Below are positions 11,284 to 23,479 of a stretch of 64,000 bases of DNA, piece by piece. Origin of the DNA: Dasypus novemcinctus (Eukaryota > Chordata > Mammalia > Cingulata > Dasypodidae); assembly GCF_030445035.2 (NCBI RefSeq), contig NC_080677.1, positions 114,321,263 through 114,385,262 of the forward strand, written 5' to 3'. Position 1 is the stretch's first letter. The number at the start of each line of letters is the position of its first letter. A model generated the notes under the pieces. The model saw nothing but the letters and a program-made list of their open reading frames with translations. It ran no database searches and was not told the DNA's origin. The translations under genes were made by a program, and so were the position numbers.

Positions 11284-13350
11284 GGTATACCAGAGAGCGC
11301 TGCCTGTGAGAACTTGAGAACTGCAGATTCATGGTCCAGTCTGTGTGACATAAAAAACTAGTCAATTACTCATAGTTTGAGAACCTGGCAGTGATGATGA
11401 TTTTATTTCTTCAACTGAAACCTAAAATAACACAAAAGGAGTTAAAATGAGACAAACCAAAACCTAAATTGAAGAATCTTCAGAAAGAAGATATATCACT
11501 GCAAGAAAAAAAAAAAAACCTAAGTAAAAAGGGTGGCTTTAGATGACAAGCTCTACCAGAGACACATAAAAGTTGCATCAGCTTTATCAGTGAAGGAAAC
11601 TCCAAACAGTACCATTGATGTGCAGGCGTCTTAAGATAAAAGCATTGAAAAATGAGGCAATTGTGAAAGAGAAACAATAAATAAGTGTAGTGGGCAATTA
11701 CTTAGATTTGGATAAGATTGCTGAGGATGATGACTTACATGACATTCAAGTGAAATGAAAAGCAGCATCTAAAGCGGTACAACAGAGGGACTTTCTTTTG
11801 GAAGGCAGTGATGGTGATAGTGTTAATGATTCTGATCCAGGCTTTGCAACTAGTGAAGATTCTAATTTTGGTGAGAGTGAAGATAACAATGAGGAATTCA
11901 CTATGAGAAAAAGTAAAGTTAAAGGAATTAAAAAGAAGTGAAGGTAAAATCCTTAATAGAAGAGAAAGAGAAGAAACCTAAATCCAAATGTAATGCTTTG
12001 GTGACTTCAGAAGACTGACTCTATGCCAGCTGCTGTCAAATCGGAATCTCAGTCCTCACCAAAAAAAAGTCATCTTCTTCAGTGGGCATTAGGAAACCAT
12101 TACAAACAGGCAGCCCTTCAGCTGAAAGCAAGAGACCTAAGTGGGTCCCTCAAGCGGTATCTGGAAGTAGTAGCAACAACAACTCACTGGCAGGAGACTA
12201 AGTCAGAGTCTCCACCTTGGCTTGTCCAGATTAGCACGAGATAAACCTTTGCATCCAAATGCTGCTAATAGCTGAGTGTGGTAGCACAGTTTTATATGTG
12301 TGCTTATATTTGAGTTGTGCTTAAGTTTGAGGAGAGTATTGTAATATAAAAGAATCCTATGTGATGTCACAGAAATGATCTCTACCCATTTTGTGATTAT
12401 GTCCTCTGAAAAGCTAGCTTTTCTGTATTGCACAAGAGGTTTTTAAGAATTATTTTCTAGTGTCATTTCCTTCTGAAGAAGAGAGTCTATCTTTTCCTAT
12501 GTATAATAAGTCATTGTTATGGTTGTCAGTTTGACATAGAGGAAGTACACATCACATGCTCTTCTTTTCTAGTAACATGATGTTCCTTTCTAACTTGTCT
12601 CATTTATGGCTGAGAAACAAGACTTTTTCACTAAGGAGATATTTCTGAAATCTTATAAGCTACTTAAACTACAGTATCAGTTTTACTGCAAAGGTGTTTC
12701 AATTTTAGCCAAATATTTTTATATAAGAATTCAGAATCATTTTACTTATTATAAAGGTTGCTGTACTATGGCATGAGTCTCCTACTGAGAAAAAGATGCT
12801 TATTATGTAGCAAATAGATTTCATGACATTTTATAAAGCCTTCATTGTCAAAACTTTGAATAAAAGTGAAAACATTTCAAGATGTCCTTTTCCTTGATAC
12901 CACTGCATCCATCTGTTCTAGATTGGCTAAATTTCATAATAAAATGAGAGCTTTGCAAGGAATTTTAGCCATTTTGGTGTAAATGTAAACTGGTGGCGGG
13001 GGCGGGGGTTATTTCTTAAAGTAATTACTTGATGTTAAGCCAATGCTTTAAAGAGTGGCCAGCACATCCTTAGTCATCCCTGTTATGATATTAGGTGATA
13101 GAGCTTTCCAGGAAGCTGAGATCTGAACTCAGAATAAATAAAAACATAGTAATGTACATTTTATATTCATGTTAAGAATTTCAACCAGCTCCTAGTCACT
13201 TAAAAAATTTTTTTTTCAAATCATTTTAACCATTAAAAATGTATAATATTTAGCTCAGTTCTTCCTGGTATATGAAAACATCTTTGTTACTGTGAAAAGA
13301 AGTAATTTAGAATTGCAACTAAAGTGAGCATTTGCCTTTAAAAAAAAAAA
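11284..13350 (+). pseudogene. RAD51AP1: Processed pseudogene of RAD51AP1
   Basis: RAD51-associated protein 1 is a DNA-binding partner of RAD51 in homologous recombination. Here the reading begins at the ATG at 11331 and ends at the TGA at 12273. Recognisable peptide stretches follow the parent in order without introns: the N-terminal HKK..VNYS segment, ALDDKLYQR, the acidic LLEGSDGDSVND block, MRKSKVK, and the C-terminal SRLAR.KPLHPNA end. Several in-frame stops (for example the sixth codon) and frameshifts break it. About 1.06 kb of 3' UTR and an A-tract (13340-13350) follow. The copy is flanked by an 11-bp duplication GGTATACCAGA (11284-11294, 13351-13361), so it is an L1-mobilised retrocopy. 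Not functional as a protein. Confidence 0.9.
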
Positions 13351-13795
13351 GGTATACCAGAAAATATCTATTTAACATGAAAGAAGGCAGTGATGGAAGA
13401 ATATAGAAACAAAAAAGACATAAGATATAGGCAAAAGAGATAGCAAGACAACAAATGTAAATCCCACCTTATTAGTAATTACATTAAATGTAAATAACTA
13501 AGTACTCCAATCAAAAGGCAGAGATCAGCAAAGAGGATTAAATTTTTAAAAAACCTGATCTAACTATATGCTGTCTACAAAAGACTCACTTTAGATTAAA
13601 AAACACAAATATGTTGAAAGTAAAAGGATGGAAAAATATATTCAATGCAACAGTAATCAAAATAGAACTGGAGTGACTGTACTAACATCAAAGACATTAA
13701 GACAAAAATTATTAGAGACAAAGAAGGATTTATAATGATAAAAGGGTCAACCCATTAGGAAGGCATAAAAATTAGTAAATTTTTTAAAAATTAGG
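13351..13795 (+). repeat. Old L1M ORF2 (endonuclease) fragment, right of the retrocopy
   Basis: 'aatatctatttaacatgaaagaaggcagt', 'aatcccaccttatta', 'actccaatcaaaaggcagag' and 'tatgctgtctacaaaagactcac' are L1 ORF1/ORF2-junction and endonuclease-domain sequence. It continues 11283 directly once the retrocopy and one target copy are removed. Confidence 0.8.
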
Positions 13796-16394
13796 TGTGT
13801 CTTTTCCCAGTAATTTTGATAACAGGAGTTGTTTTCATTCACTGACTGTCAGATTCTCAAGTACTTCATTCTAAGGAACTTTCAGCTGGCTCTCCATCTG
13901 GAGAATTTTGGACTAATAAGCATATGCAAAAAGGACATTTTTAAGTGAATATTTGTCTCATCTCTTAAACCTTCCTTTAACCTACAGCTCTTAGCAATAA
14001 CAGAAACAAATATATTATAGATAACAGTAAGTTGAGACCAAAATGACTTTTCTTGGAGACATGCCATGGTATTACATTATTTAAATGGCACTGTAACTTT
14101 AAATTTAAGGCTCCTCAGAAGAATTTTTTAGGTTTCTCATAAAGCCACTGCCCCCAGGAATGCTCTGAACACATGTCTGGGGACAAGAGCTTCTGGGAAG
14201 GAGCTACCATTTTGCTTTAAAATAGTGTTTTTTTAAAAAGCAGTTTGATTAATAGTGGAATTTAATAAGTTGGTTAATGGGAGAGAAAATATATCAGAAA
14301 TGGTAAGATGTATTGGTGGGCAAAAATGCTTTCTGAAATTGGAATTTGGGTTTAACTTAACTATTGAGTATAGGTAGAATTACTTATTGAGTATAAGGAA
14401 TATTGTGATTTATGTTTTAATTTATACTGTAGATATTTTTAATAGTCTCCTGTTGTAATATATATTAAAACTAATAAATCAACTTTTTTTATATAGTTCT
14501 AGTGGATTTTTGTTAAACAGAATTTGGCTCAAAAATATTATGTTGCAAACTGTTGGGTACTCTTGTCTTGTTAGAACTGGGTTGTTAATTTGCTGATAAA
14601 AAACTAGCCTCCACAGAATGTGTGCCTAATCTATTTCATCCAGAATTTTAAGAGTTTAAAATTACAAAATATTTTAAATCAATTTGCTGGTGATTCCTAA
14701 TTGGCACCAAGCAAGCTTTCTGAATCCCAGACTTACAGTTTTTATCTACCACCAACTATAGTATTTAATAATTTTGACCACATTTTGAGCATGGTGTTTC
14801 TAGACTGCCACAAACTCAGACTTAAATCTTATTACCTACTTCTAGGTAAAATCTAAATCCCATAAGTGCATAGAATTCACAACTAAATATAAAGATTTAC
14901 ATTCAGCCACATCAAAGTACTGGTTGGTTGCTTATGTATTATTTCAGTGCACACTCACATTTAATTGTTAATTCAGACCTAGTTTGCCCCTCATTTTAAC
15001 ATTTCAAAGCATGATAAAAGTAAATTACTGGATGTTAGATACACTAGTTAGGGGATAAATAATACATTTTCAGGTGTCCAAAACAAACTTTTTTCAGGAT
15101 TCCTAACAAAGTTTATAAAAATCAAGAGTTATGAGAAAGGACAAAATATTTTAAAGTACATCTTCAAAGCAAATTTTTATTACACAAGCATAATTTAAAA
15201 TATGGTTTTCTAGTAGGTTTGTTTTTAAAGATTGGGCTTTGCAGTTCATAAGTTTTATTCAAGAAGAAATAACTAAGATATCAGGTGTGGATCTATGGCC
15301 TGGATCATGTCACATATACAGGCAATGACATTTTCTTATGTGCATGGTGTGTTTTAATGACCTATTTGACTTCCAAAGGCCTTCCTGTATCAATATTTTA
15401 TAATGATAAATCCTTCATTCTGTAGATTACTATGCTTTTTACAATTTTATCTTCAAATAATTTTGTTCTTTGTGACAATGTGCTGACTGAGAGTCCTATT
15501 AAAAATTAAGAACATGGTATTTGGGAAGAAAAGCTTGAAATGCAGCAAGTAGATGCTTCAACAGTAATATCAATTCTTTAATAGTAATTTCAGAGAAGTT
15601 ATAGGCTATTTTATAGTAGAATACATGGCTTGGAGTTGCAAAACTTAAATATTTACATCAATTTATTTTGAATGTCACAGAATTTCATTGAGGGTAAAGT
15701 CATTTGATATTTAACCTAGATTTTGAGAAACTGAAAGGAACTTTGACTTTGTGCTCATTAGTACACTTAGTGTCATAATGACTTTTGACTTTTAAAAGAA
15801 TTGTTATACTTCTACATATCAAATTATTGAACTTTTAAAATGTCGTTGTATAGTCATTCAACTGAGTTTTGTTTTTTTACAGGGTTTAGTATCACTCATT
15901 TTATTTATACTTTCAATGTTGTAATACGGTTTAATTACATATGGATGTTATACTTTACATAAAAAATATTTATAAAAGTTATTTATTTTGTATTGAAAGT
16001 CATCTTAAGAGTCTCTAGGAAATGTAATATATTTACAGTAATTATAAAACCAAAGAAAGAACATTATTATGAAAATCTGGTCTTATATGCCTTGCTTCAC
16101 CAAAACCCCGATTTTCTGGAGGCTGTTACTATAATTCACAGTTTTGGACACACAAGGGAAATTTATTTAAACATAATTATAATTCAGTTTTGGAGTTGTT
16201 TCAACATTTGTTCTTTAAATCTATTACTTAGAAAATTATAATAGACATGTTATATAAGCATTAATGAACAGTACATTTAAATTAAGTGTGGTGCCACTGT
16301 TCTATCTTTGAACTTTTTGAAACTACTGTCCATAGTTCTTTAAAATTTCATTTCTGGTTCCAAAATATAATTTGCTGTATTTAAAAATAATTTT
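13796..16394. other. AT-rich unassigned stretch, 2.6 kb
   Basis: No ORF above 82 codons, no tRNA-like SINE and no L1 signature. The sequence looks like a long 3' UTR or old unique DNA. Homopolymer runs are short and there is no tandem structure. I can say nothing about function. Confidence 0.5.
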
Positions 16395-16795
16395 TAGGGA
16401 AGTGAATGTGGCTCAAATGATTGGGCTCCCGCCTACCATATGGGAGGCCCTGGGTTCGTTTTCTAGGGTCTCCTGGTGAAGACAAGCTGGCCTGCACTGT
16501 GGAGAGTTGGTGGCCCACACCGTGGAGAGCTGAGCTGGTGCAGCAAGATGATGCAACAATGGGAGACATAGAAGAGAGACAGTGAGAGACGCAGCAGATC
16601 AGGGAGCTGAGGTGGCTTAAGCAATTGAGTACCTCTCTCCCACATTGGAGGTCCCAGGATCAGTTCCTAGTGCCTCCTAAAGAGAAGACAAAAAGAGAAG
16701 ATAAGCAGACACAGAAGAATGCACAGCAAATGGACATAGGGAGCAGACAATGAGTTCAGGTGGTGGGGGCGGAATAATAAAATAAATCTTAAAAA
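16395..16795 (+). mobile_element. Dimeric tRNA-derived SINE (DAS-I/II type)
   Basis: Two tRNA-like heads are present. The first, from about 16399, reads 'aatgtggctcaaatgattgg' and then 'cctgggttcg'. The second, from about 16605, reads 'gaggtggcttaagcaattga' and then 'ggtcccaggatcagttcc'. The tail is 'aataaaataaatcttaaaaaaaaa'. It belongs to the armadillo DAS group but differs from the DAS-III copies elsewhere in the window. The flanking duplication is blurred by T/A-rich ends. Confidence 0.75.
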
Positions 16796-17117
16796 AAAAT
16801 TTTTTTTAAGGATTTGGATCCTGAATTTGTCTATGTATTTCATTTGTTTAGAAAAATTCTTTTGGTTTTGTAATGTGATTTATATATTTAAAATTTTTAT
16901 GGACACGGAACCACCGGCCAAGATGGTGTCAGAGTAAAGAGCTCCTGGAATCAGCTCCTGAAACAGGGCAGTTGGTGGTCACCCAGAGCTACCTAAAGCA
17001 TCTTTTGGAGGACCCAGGAGACCAGAGTAGTATCCTGCAACATCCTTGACAGTGTGGAAGGAGGAGACTACCCAGCTGCACAGAGGAATCATGAATAGAG
17101 CACTATGCCACGAAGGT

Positions 17118-17905
17118 TGGTGCCCGTGGTGTGCAAGCCGTCTCAGGAGCTGTGCCGTGGTTGGAGTTGGAACTGAAGTTCCATCTCCCCCAGTAAAAAC
17201 GGGAGGAAAGCACAGTGTGGCACTGACTTCTGCTACTGATTAGTGGATTCGGCAGACTGAAGTAGAATCCTAGGAATAACTAAATTTTGAGCCTGTCCAG
17301 GTCAGAGGGAAGCCGGTGGCCACCATTCTGACTCTGCCCCGCGCACAAGGGGAAGCAGCGCTGACTGAAAATCACAGTGCTTGTAAGGACTGGATTCTTT
17401 CCACCTAGGTTGGATTGCAGGTCTAGCCTAAACCCCAGTCCCACCTCTGGCAGGGAGGAAGCTGGGAGAACCTGTACCACCTCTCTGGGAAGCTGCAAGT
17501 CATGCCACAGAGGCTGATGCTCAGCCTACTCTAGGGGCACAAGCGGCCTCAGGAGCTATTCTGTGGCTGGAGTTGGAAGCTCCATTTCCCATAAACGATG
17601 GAGAAAGAGACAGATGTCCACTGGCCTCAGCTACTGATTAGTGGACTCGGCTGGCTAAAGTATACTCCTAGAGCCAACTAGGGCCTGAGCCTGTCCAAGT
17701 GGGAAAGTCTGGTAACTGCCATCTTGACTCTGCCCCCAGCATGAGGGGGAACCTGGCTGACTGAAATCCAGTGAAGTTAAGGACGGGCTTCTTTCCACCA
17801 AGATTGGACTGCAGCCCTAGCCTAGGCTTCAGCGACACCTCCGGCAGAGAGGTAGCTGGTGGAACCTGCACCAGGCTCTCCAGGGAAGTGCAAGTGCTCT
17901 CTGCT
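17118..17905 (+). repeat. Two ~400-bp tandem units in the L1 5' UTR
   Basis: Unit 1 (about 17118-17515) and unit 2 (about 17516-17905) share, at an offset of about 397-406 bp, 'ctcaggagct', 'tggagttgga', 'ctactgattagtgg', 'gagcctgtcca', 'ttctttccacc' and 'ttgga.tgcag'. The two have diverged substantially. Monomeric 5' UTR units that act as promoters are known in mouse L1, and a similar role here is only inference. Confidence 0.75.
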
Positions 17906-17984
17906 GGCACAGGCTGAAGAGTCGAACAACTGGGACTGCATCCCCACACCCCAAGAGAATAGAAGAGGAGCTGGGTATCCTCGG

Positions 17985-19080
17985 CCTTTCCAGGCAATGG
18001 CAGGGGTTTTCAGCCCACACAGATTTGTTGATTGCCTTTGAGCCCATCTTCACCTCTGTCCCCCCACAGGCTAGGAAGGGACTGATGTTGCCTTAACCTC
18101 ACAGGACAACAGTTTTGGGCTGCACAAATCTGACTGTTGGGCACCTGTGGCTCCACCTCCATCCCCAATCAGACAAGAGATGGACTGTGTTTGCCCAGCA
18201 TAACTGCAGGTGCATTTGGCCCACACAGCCTGGTCTGGTGGGTACTTGTAAATGAACTCTCACCCCCCAATAGGAAAGACAGGGGCTTGTCTTTCCACAA
18301 CCTTTTTGGGCAACAGCAGACCTTCAGCCTGCATGGACTGGACTATTGGATGCCTATGAATCCACCCCCACCCCCATTAAGATAGGATGGTTTCTGTGTC
18401 TCCACAGCCTCTCTGGACAATGGTGGATACTTTCAGCCAACGGGGACTGAACTGTCAGGTGCCTGTGGATCCAAACCCATGCCTTAAGAGGATGGAAGGG
18501 GGCTGGTATTTCCTCAACCTCTCCAGGCAATGGCAGATATTCTAGGCCTAAAGGGACTGAACTGTTGAGCACCCATAGAACCACCCCTACCACCAAATAG
18601 GATAGGGGGGAACTGGTGCTTCCTTAGCCTTTCCAGGAAACAGCGGGTACTTTCAGCCTACAAGACTGAACTGTTGAGCATTTGTGGTTCTGTTCCCACC
18701 CCCTAATGGGCAGAAGGGACAATACTCCCTAAGCCTCACAGGGCAACTGCAGGCCTATTTAGCCAACAGAGATTAGGTTGTTGGGCACTTCAGAGGGCCC
18801 ATTCCCACTCCCGGTAGGAGAGGGTCTGGTGATACATCAGTTTAACTGAGCAACTGTGGTCATTTTGTACCCACACAGCATAGTTTGCTGGCCAAAACTA
18901 TAGCTCTATCCCTGCCAAAGGTAGGGGAGGAAGGGATATGAAGCTTCATCAGTGTCTCTGGGTGACTACAGACAGTCTTGTGCCCAACTGGGATTATTAT
19001 ACAGGGCTACAGCTCTGTCCCTCTGCCTGACAGAGGAGAAAGGTGGCAGAAACTTCATCAATTCCTGGGGTACCATGGGA
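17985..19080 (+). repeat. ~108-bp divergent tandem array in the L1 5' UTR
   Basis: A recurring block of the type 'cc(t)ct.caggcaa.ggcag ... cagcc.aca...gact...ctgttggg(c)a.cc' starts near 17991, 18101, 18197, 18306, 18412, 18523, 18633, 18738, 18846 and 18957, with a weaker one near 19065. The spacing is 95-113 bp. This is about eleven units, progressively more degenerate to the right. Confidence 0.75.
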
Positions 19081-19268
19081 AGCTTCAGCTTTCATAGCTT
19101 AGAGCACCAACTACATCCTTGGCTCCTACAACACAACCAGCAAGGGAGAAAAGATAAGAAATCCCTAAACTAAAGGGAGAAACTGCACCCAGAATAAATA
19201 CATCTAGCAAGCCACATGTGGAAACACCAACAAAAAAATTACAATCCATACCAAGAAACAGAAAGAGA

Positions 19269-20605
19269 TGGCCCAATTAAAGGAAGAAGATAAGCCAATT
19301 AAAGGAAGAAGATAAGACATAAAGGAGTTGAGACAACTAATCTTAGCTGTTCAAACAAATCTCTTTAATAAATTCAGTGAGATGGCTAAAGAGATTAAGG
19401 ATATTAAGAAGACATTGGGGTGGCAGACTTGGCTCAGTAGTTAGGGCATCCATCTACCACATGGGAGGTCCATGGTTCAAACCCTGGGCCTCCTTGACCC
19501 ATGTGGAGCTGGCCCATGCACAGTGCTGATGTGTGCAAGGAGTGCCGTACTACACAGGGGTGTCCCCCACATAGAGGAGCCCCATGCACAAGGAGTGCAC
19601 CCCATAAGGAGAGCCGCCCTTTTGAAAGAAAGTGCAGCCTGCCCAGTAATGGTGCCGCACACACAGAGAACTGACACAACAAGATAACACAATAAAAAGA
19701 AACACAGATTCCCATGCCACTGACAACAACAGAAGCAAACAAAGAAGATGCAGCAAATAGACACAGAGAACAGACAGCTGGGGAGCAGGGAGAAGGGGAG
19801 AGAAATAAATAAATAAATAAATCTTAAAAAAAAGAGAAGAAGATATTGGATGAACACAAAGAAGAATTTGAAAGCATACATAGAAAAATAGAAGACTTTA
19901 TGGGAATGAAAGGTACAATAAATGAAATAAAAAATACACTGGAGGCATATAACAGCAGATTTGAGGAAACAGAAGAAAGGATCAGCAAGCTTAAAGACAT
20001 GGCCTCTGAAAGTGAACAAACAAAAGAACAGATGAAAAGAATGGAAAAAATTGAACAGGGTCTCAGGGAACTAAATGACAGCAAGAGACATGCAAATGTA
20101 TGTGTCATGGGTGTCCCAGAAGGAGAAAGAGAAGGGAAAAGGGGCAGAAAGAGTATCTGAAGAAATAATGGTGGAAAATTTCCCAACCCTATTGAAGGAC
20201 ACAAATATCCATGTCCAAGAAGCACAACGTACTCCCATCTGAATAAATCCAAATAGCCCAACTCTGAGACACATCCTAATCAGAATGTCAAATGCCAGAG
20301 ACAAACAGAATTCTGAGAGCAGCAAGAGAAAAGCAATGCATAACATATAAGGGATACCCAATAAGATTAAGTGCCAATTTCTTGTCAGAAACCATGGATG
20401 CAAGAAGGCAGTGGTATGATATATTTAAGATACTGCAGGAGAAAAACTTCCAGCCAAGGATTTTATACCCAGCAAAATTATCTTTTAAAAATGAAGGTGA
20501 GATTAGAATATTTACAGATAAACAGAAACTGAGAGAGTTTATAACAAAAAGACCAGCTTTGCAAGAAATACTAAAAGGAATGTTACAACCTGAAAAGAAA
20601 AAATA
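19269..20605 (+). pseudogene. L1 ORF1 (broken)
   Basis: L1 ORF1 encodes an RNA-binding chaperone that coats L1 RNA. The N-terminal coiled-coil part lies at 19200-19410 and 19846-20157, rich in E/K with TEERISKLKD. It is followed by the RRM-like and C-terminal domains up to 20603, with REKQ.ITYKGYPIRLSA and FLSETMDARRQW. Breaks are a 22-bp tandem duplication at 19273-19316 (shifts the frame), a DAS-III SINE at 19419-19836, a frameshift near 20157 and a stop near 20240. Confidence 0.85.
19419..19836 (+). mobile_element. DAS-III SINE inside L1 ORF1
   Basis: tRNA-like head at 19424 onward, paired 'gcaaggagtg' blocks and an (AAAT)n-AAAAAA tail. The flanking 13-bp duplication AAGAAGACATTGG (19406-19418) and AAGAAGATATTGG (19837-19849) differs at one base. 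Confidence 0.95.
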
Positions 20606-21115
20606 GGAGAGAGAGGTCTGGAAGAGAGTCTAGAAATGACAACTGTATCAGTAACAGTAGCTAAAAGTGTCAAATATAAAATGACAGACAAAATGCAAAG
20701 ATCAAAATGGATGAAATAAAAACTGCCTTTACAATAATAACATTGACTGTTAATGAATTAAACTCCCCAATCAAAAGACACAGACTGGCAGAATGGATAA
20801 GAAAATATGGGCCATCTATATGTTGTCTGCAAGAGACTCACCTTAGACCCAAGGATACCAATAAATTGAAAGTGAAAGGCTGGAAAAAGATATTCTACAC
20901 ATGCAGTAACCAAAAAAAAGCTGTAGTAGCTATACATATATCAGATGATATAGACTTTAAAAGCAAAACTGTTATTAGTGACAAGGAAGGACATTACATA
21001 TTAATAAAAGGGATGATTCACCAGGAAGAAATAACAATCATATATATATATATGCAACTAACCAGGATGCCCCAAGATACATGAGGCAAACACTGGCAAA
21101 ACTGAAGGGAGAAAT

Positions 21116-21556
21116 TGTGGGAAACAAAGGCATGTTGTTTCCATAGTAGCAAGTTACTTTCTGACCACTGGGTCATGCTGTCCCTAGAGATATACGTGCA
21201 GGTGGCTAATCTCTCAGGGAAACATAACATTCCAGCAGAACCTGGACTTGATAGTACGAGTAACCTGGGCAACAAGATTTATGAGTATATTTGTTTCAAT
21301 AGCATAATAGAACATCTTGAGCTTTAGTCACTATCTTATCCACTGTGCAATGTGCACTGTGTTTCCAAAAATGAGGTAATGGGAATAGTTAGCTAGAATA
21401 GTTGCTGGTTCTCATGATTGCTTGGAGTATATAAAGAAGCCCCTGATATTAATAAACATGTCTGATGTGCTTGAGGCTTCAATGCTCTCAGATCCCCTGA
21501 TCCCAATCTCTCTTTATCTTTCATTCTTGATACCCTTTGGGTCCGTGACTCCAACA
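21116..21556 (+). repeat. ERV-A 5' LTR
   Basis: Begins TGTGGGAAAC and ends CTCCAACA. TATA-like TATATAAA at 21428-21435 and AATAAA at 21451-21456, so the R region is short. Paired with 28577-29016. Confidence 0.95.
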
Positions 21557-21558
21557 TC

Positions 21559-21576
21559 TGGCACCCAACGTGGGGC
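21559..21576 (+). other. ERV-A primer-binding site (lysine tRNA type)
   Basis: TGGCACCCAACGTGGGGC begins two bases after the LTR. It matches the lysine-1,2 type PBS of betaretroviruses at 17 of 18 positions, with A instead of G at position 5. Confidence 0.85.
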
Positions 21577-21733
21577 CTGAAGCAGTGACTGCAGCAGAGA
21601 TTCTTCCATGGCAGTATCAGGAACGTGGAAACTGAAAACCTGGAAAGGTTGAGGCATCCATCGAAAGGTGGCTTGAGTTTGACAATACAGTGGTAAGAAT
21701 TTTAATTAATTTTGTTTCTGCTAGCATCAGGGT

Positions 21734-23433
21734 ATGGGTAATCAACCAGGACGTCTGGAAGAATATTCACAGGTACTAAAAACTCTTTTAATACTGTTGG
21801 AGTCTCAGTAAAAACTGCTGATTTACTTGAACTTTTTGCTCTAGTACAGAAACACTGTTATTGGTTTCAGCTGCAAGGGAAAAATCTTTTAAATCTTAGA
21901 CAGTGGAAACAGGTAATGAAGGCGCTACATAGAGCATATCAAAAAGGAGAAACCATACCATTATTAGTGTGGACGCTAGGGCAACAGATTGCAGCAGCCT
22001 TAGATCCACTGCAGTCTGAAGCAGAGGAGGAAAAAATTACCATCTTTTCCAGGAAGCCCCATGACATGGGTCATCAGAGTGAGGACAGGGAGGAAATAGA
22101 GGACAAAGAGGAGAATAAGCCTTCCAATGAAAAAGAAACTAATCCTTTTCTGCCTAAGCAAATGTCTAAATTGAATATTTCTAAAGCTAGCATTTATCCT
22201 AATTTATGTAATGCTGCCCCTACGGATCCACCAATTACAATGCCTGTAGCCCCGGGGATATTTACTGATGCCATTGACACCCAACCATATATTAAAAGCA
22301 TATTTATACCCAATCCAGCTCCTGTGACTCCAATGATGCATTGCTTATTATAAGGATCCTGACAAGGGGATCCTGAGGCAATGCAATTATTACAAACATT
22401 CCCAGTAAATATTCAACAAATTTCCCCCAATGCCGATAACCCCCAAGGAGGAATATATGCTCATCATGAACCTTTGCCATTTAAAATTTTGAAAGAACTT
22501 AAACAAACGTGTGCACAATTTGGAACTAATAGCCCTTATACTTTTGGTTTGGTACAAGGGTTGGCCAAACTGACCACCTTATTCCATGGGACTGGGAAAT
22601 GTTAACTAGAACAGTTTTAAATCCAGCTGAATTCTTACAGTTTAAAACCTGGTGGATGGATGAAGCTAATATGATTGTGCGCTGTAATGCTGTGCAAAAT
22701 CCTCCTGTTCTTATTTCTGCTGACCAGTTATTAGGTATTGGTGAATGGTCTGGTATTCAACAGCAGCTTCATTATGATGATCAGGCCATAAACCAGGTGT
22801 GCAATTCATGTTTGGCTGCTTGGAAATGGATTTATGCTCCTGGAAAGCCAATGTAGTCTTTTGCTAAAATAATACAGGGAGTTAATGATACTTATGTAGA
22901 ATTTGTAGCCTGATTAACTGACATTCTGATTAAAACAATTGAGATACCATAAGCAAGAGAGTTAATTTTGTTAATGCTTGCATTTGATCAGGCTAATAGT
23001 GAATGTAAAAAGACAACTCGACCCTTAAAGGCAGCAGGATTATATTAAAGCTTGTCAGGACATTGGCTCTACCACCCACCAGATGGCAGTCTTGGCCGCA
23101 GCTTTTAAAGGTAGTAAAAAGGAGGAAAGAAAGAAAGGAAATTGTTTTAAATGTGGAAAGCTTGGTCATTATCAGAAAGAGTGTCGATCTTATATGGCTC
23201 GTCCCACTCAGAATAGAAGTAAGCAATCTCCACCTAAGATATGTCCAGTGTGTAGGAAAGAATATCATTGGGCCAATGAGTGCAGGTCTAAATTTCAAAA
23301 AAATGGAGCTCCAATTGGGTCAGGAAACTGCTTTGCAGGCCTAGCTCTGGGCCCTCAGACAAACAATATGAGCCTGGCCAAACAATATCCAGTCAGCAAT
23401 GGCCAGCTACATGCATCCCAATTTCAGAATTAA
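21734..23433 (+). pseudogene. gag: ERV-A gag (broken)
   Basis: Gag is the structural polyprotein. The ATG at 21734 is followed by Gly (MGNQ), the myristoylation context expected for matrix. Matrix continues to about 22350 after an early stop and frameshift near 21810. Capsid is spread over 22381-22605 (with LPFKILKELK and SPYTFGLVQG) and 22599-22900, and an IIQGVNDTYVEFVA segment is the major homology region. Nucleocapsid has two CX2CX4HX4C knuckles near 23143-23184 and 23242-23283 (CFKCGKLGHYQKEC, CPVCRKEYHWANEC). At least three frame changes and several stops make it non-functional. Confidence 0.9.
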
Positions 23434-23479
23434 AAGCTGCCACAAGAGGCAGTGCTGCAGTAGAATTCCCATCTACTGA

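Noticed and set aside
16395-16660. Possible tRNA genes
   Set aside because: The tRNA-like heads of the DAS SINEs keep box-A/B-like motifs but do not fold as full cloverleafs and are followed by SINE bodies and A tails.
19477-20019. 180-codon minus-strand open frame
   Set aside because: It is the antisense of a DAS-III SINE joined to L1 ORF1, with a hydrophobic composition caused by A-rich sense sequence.
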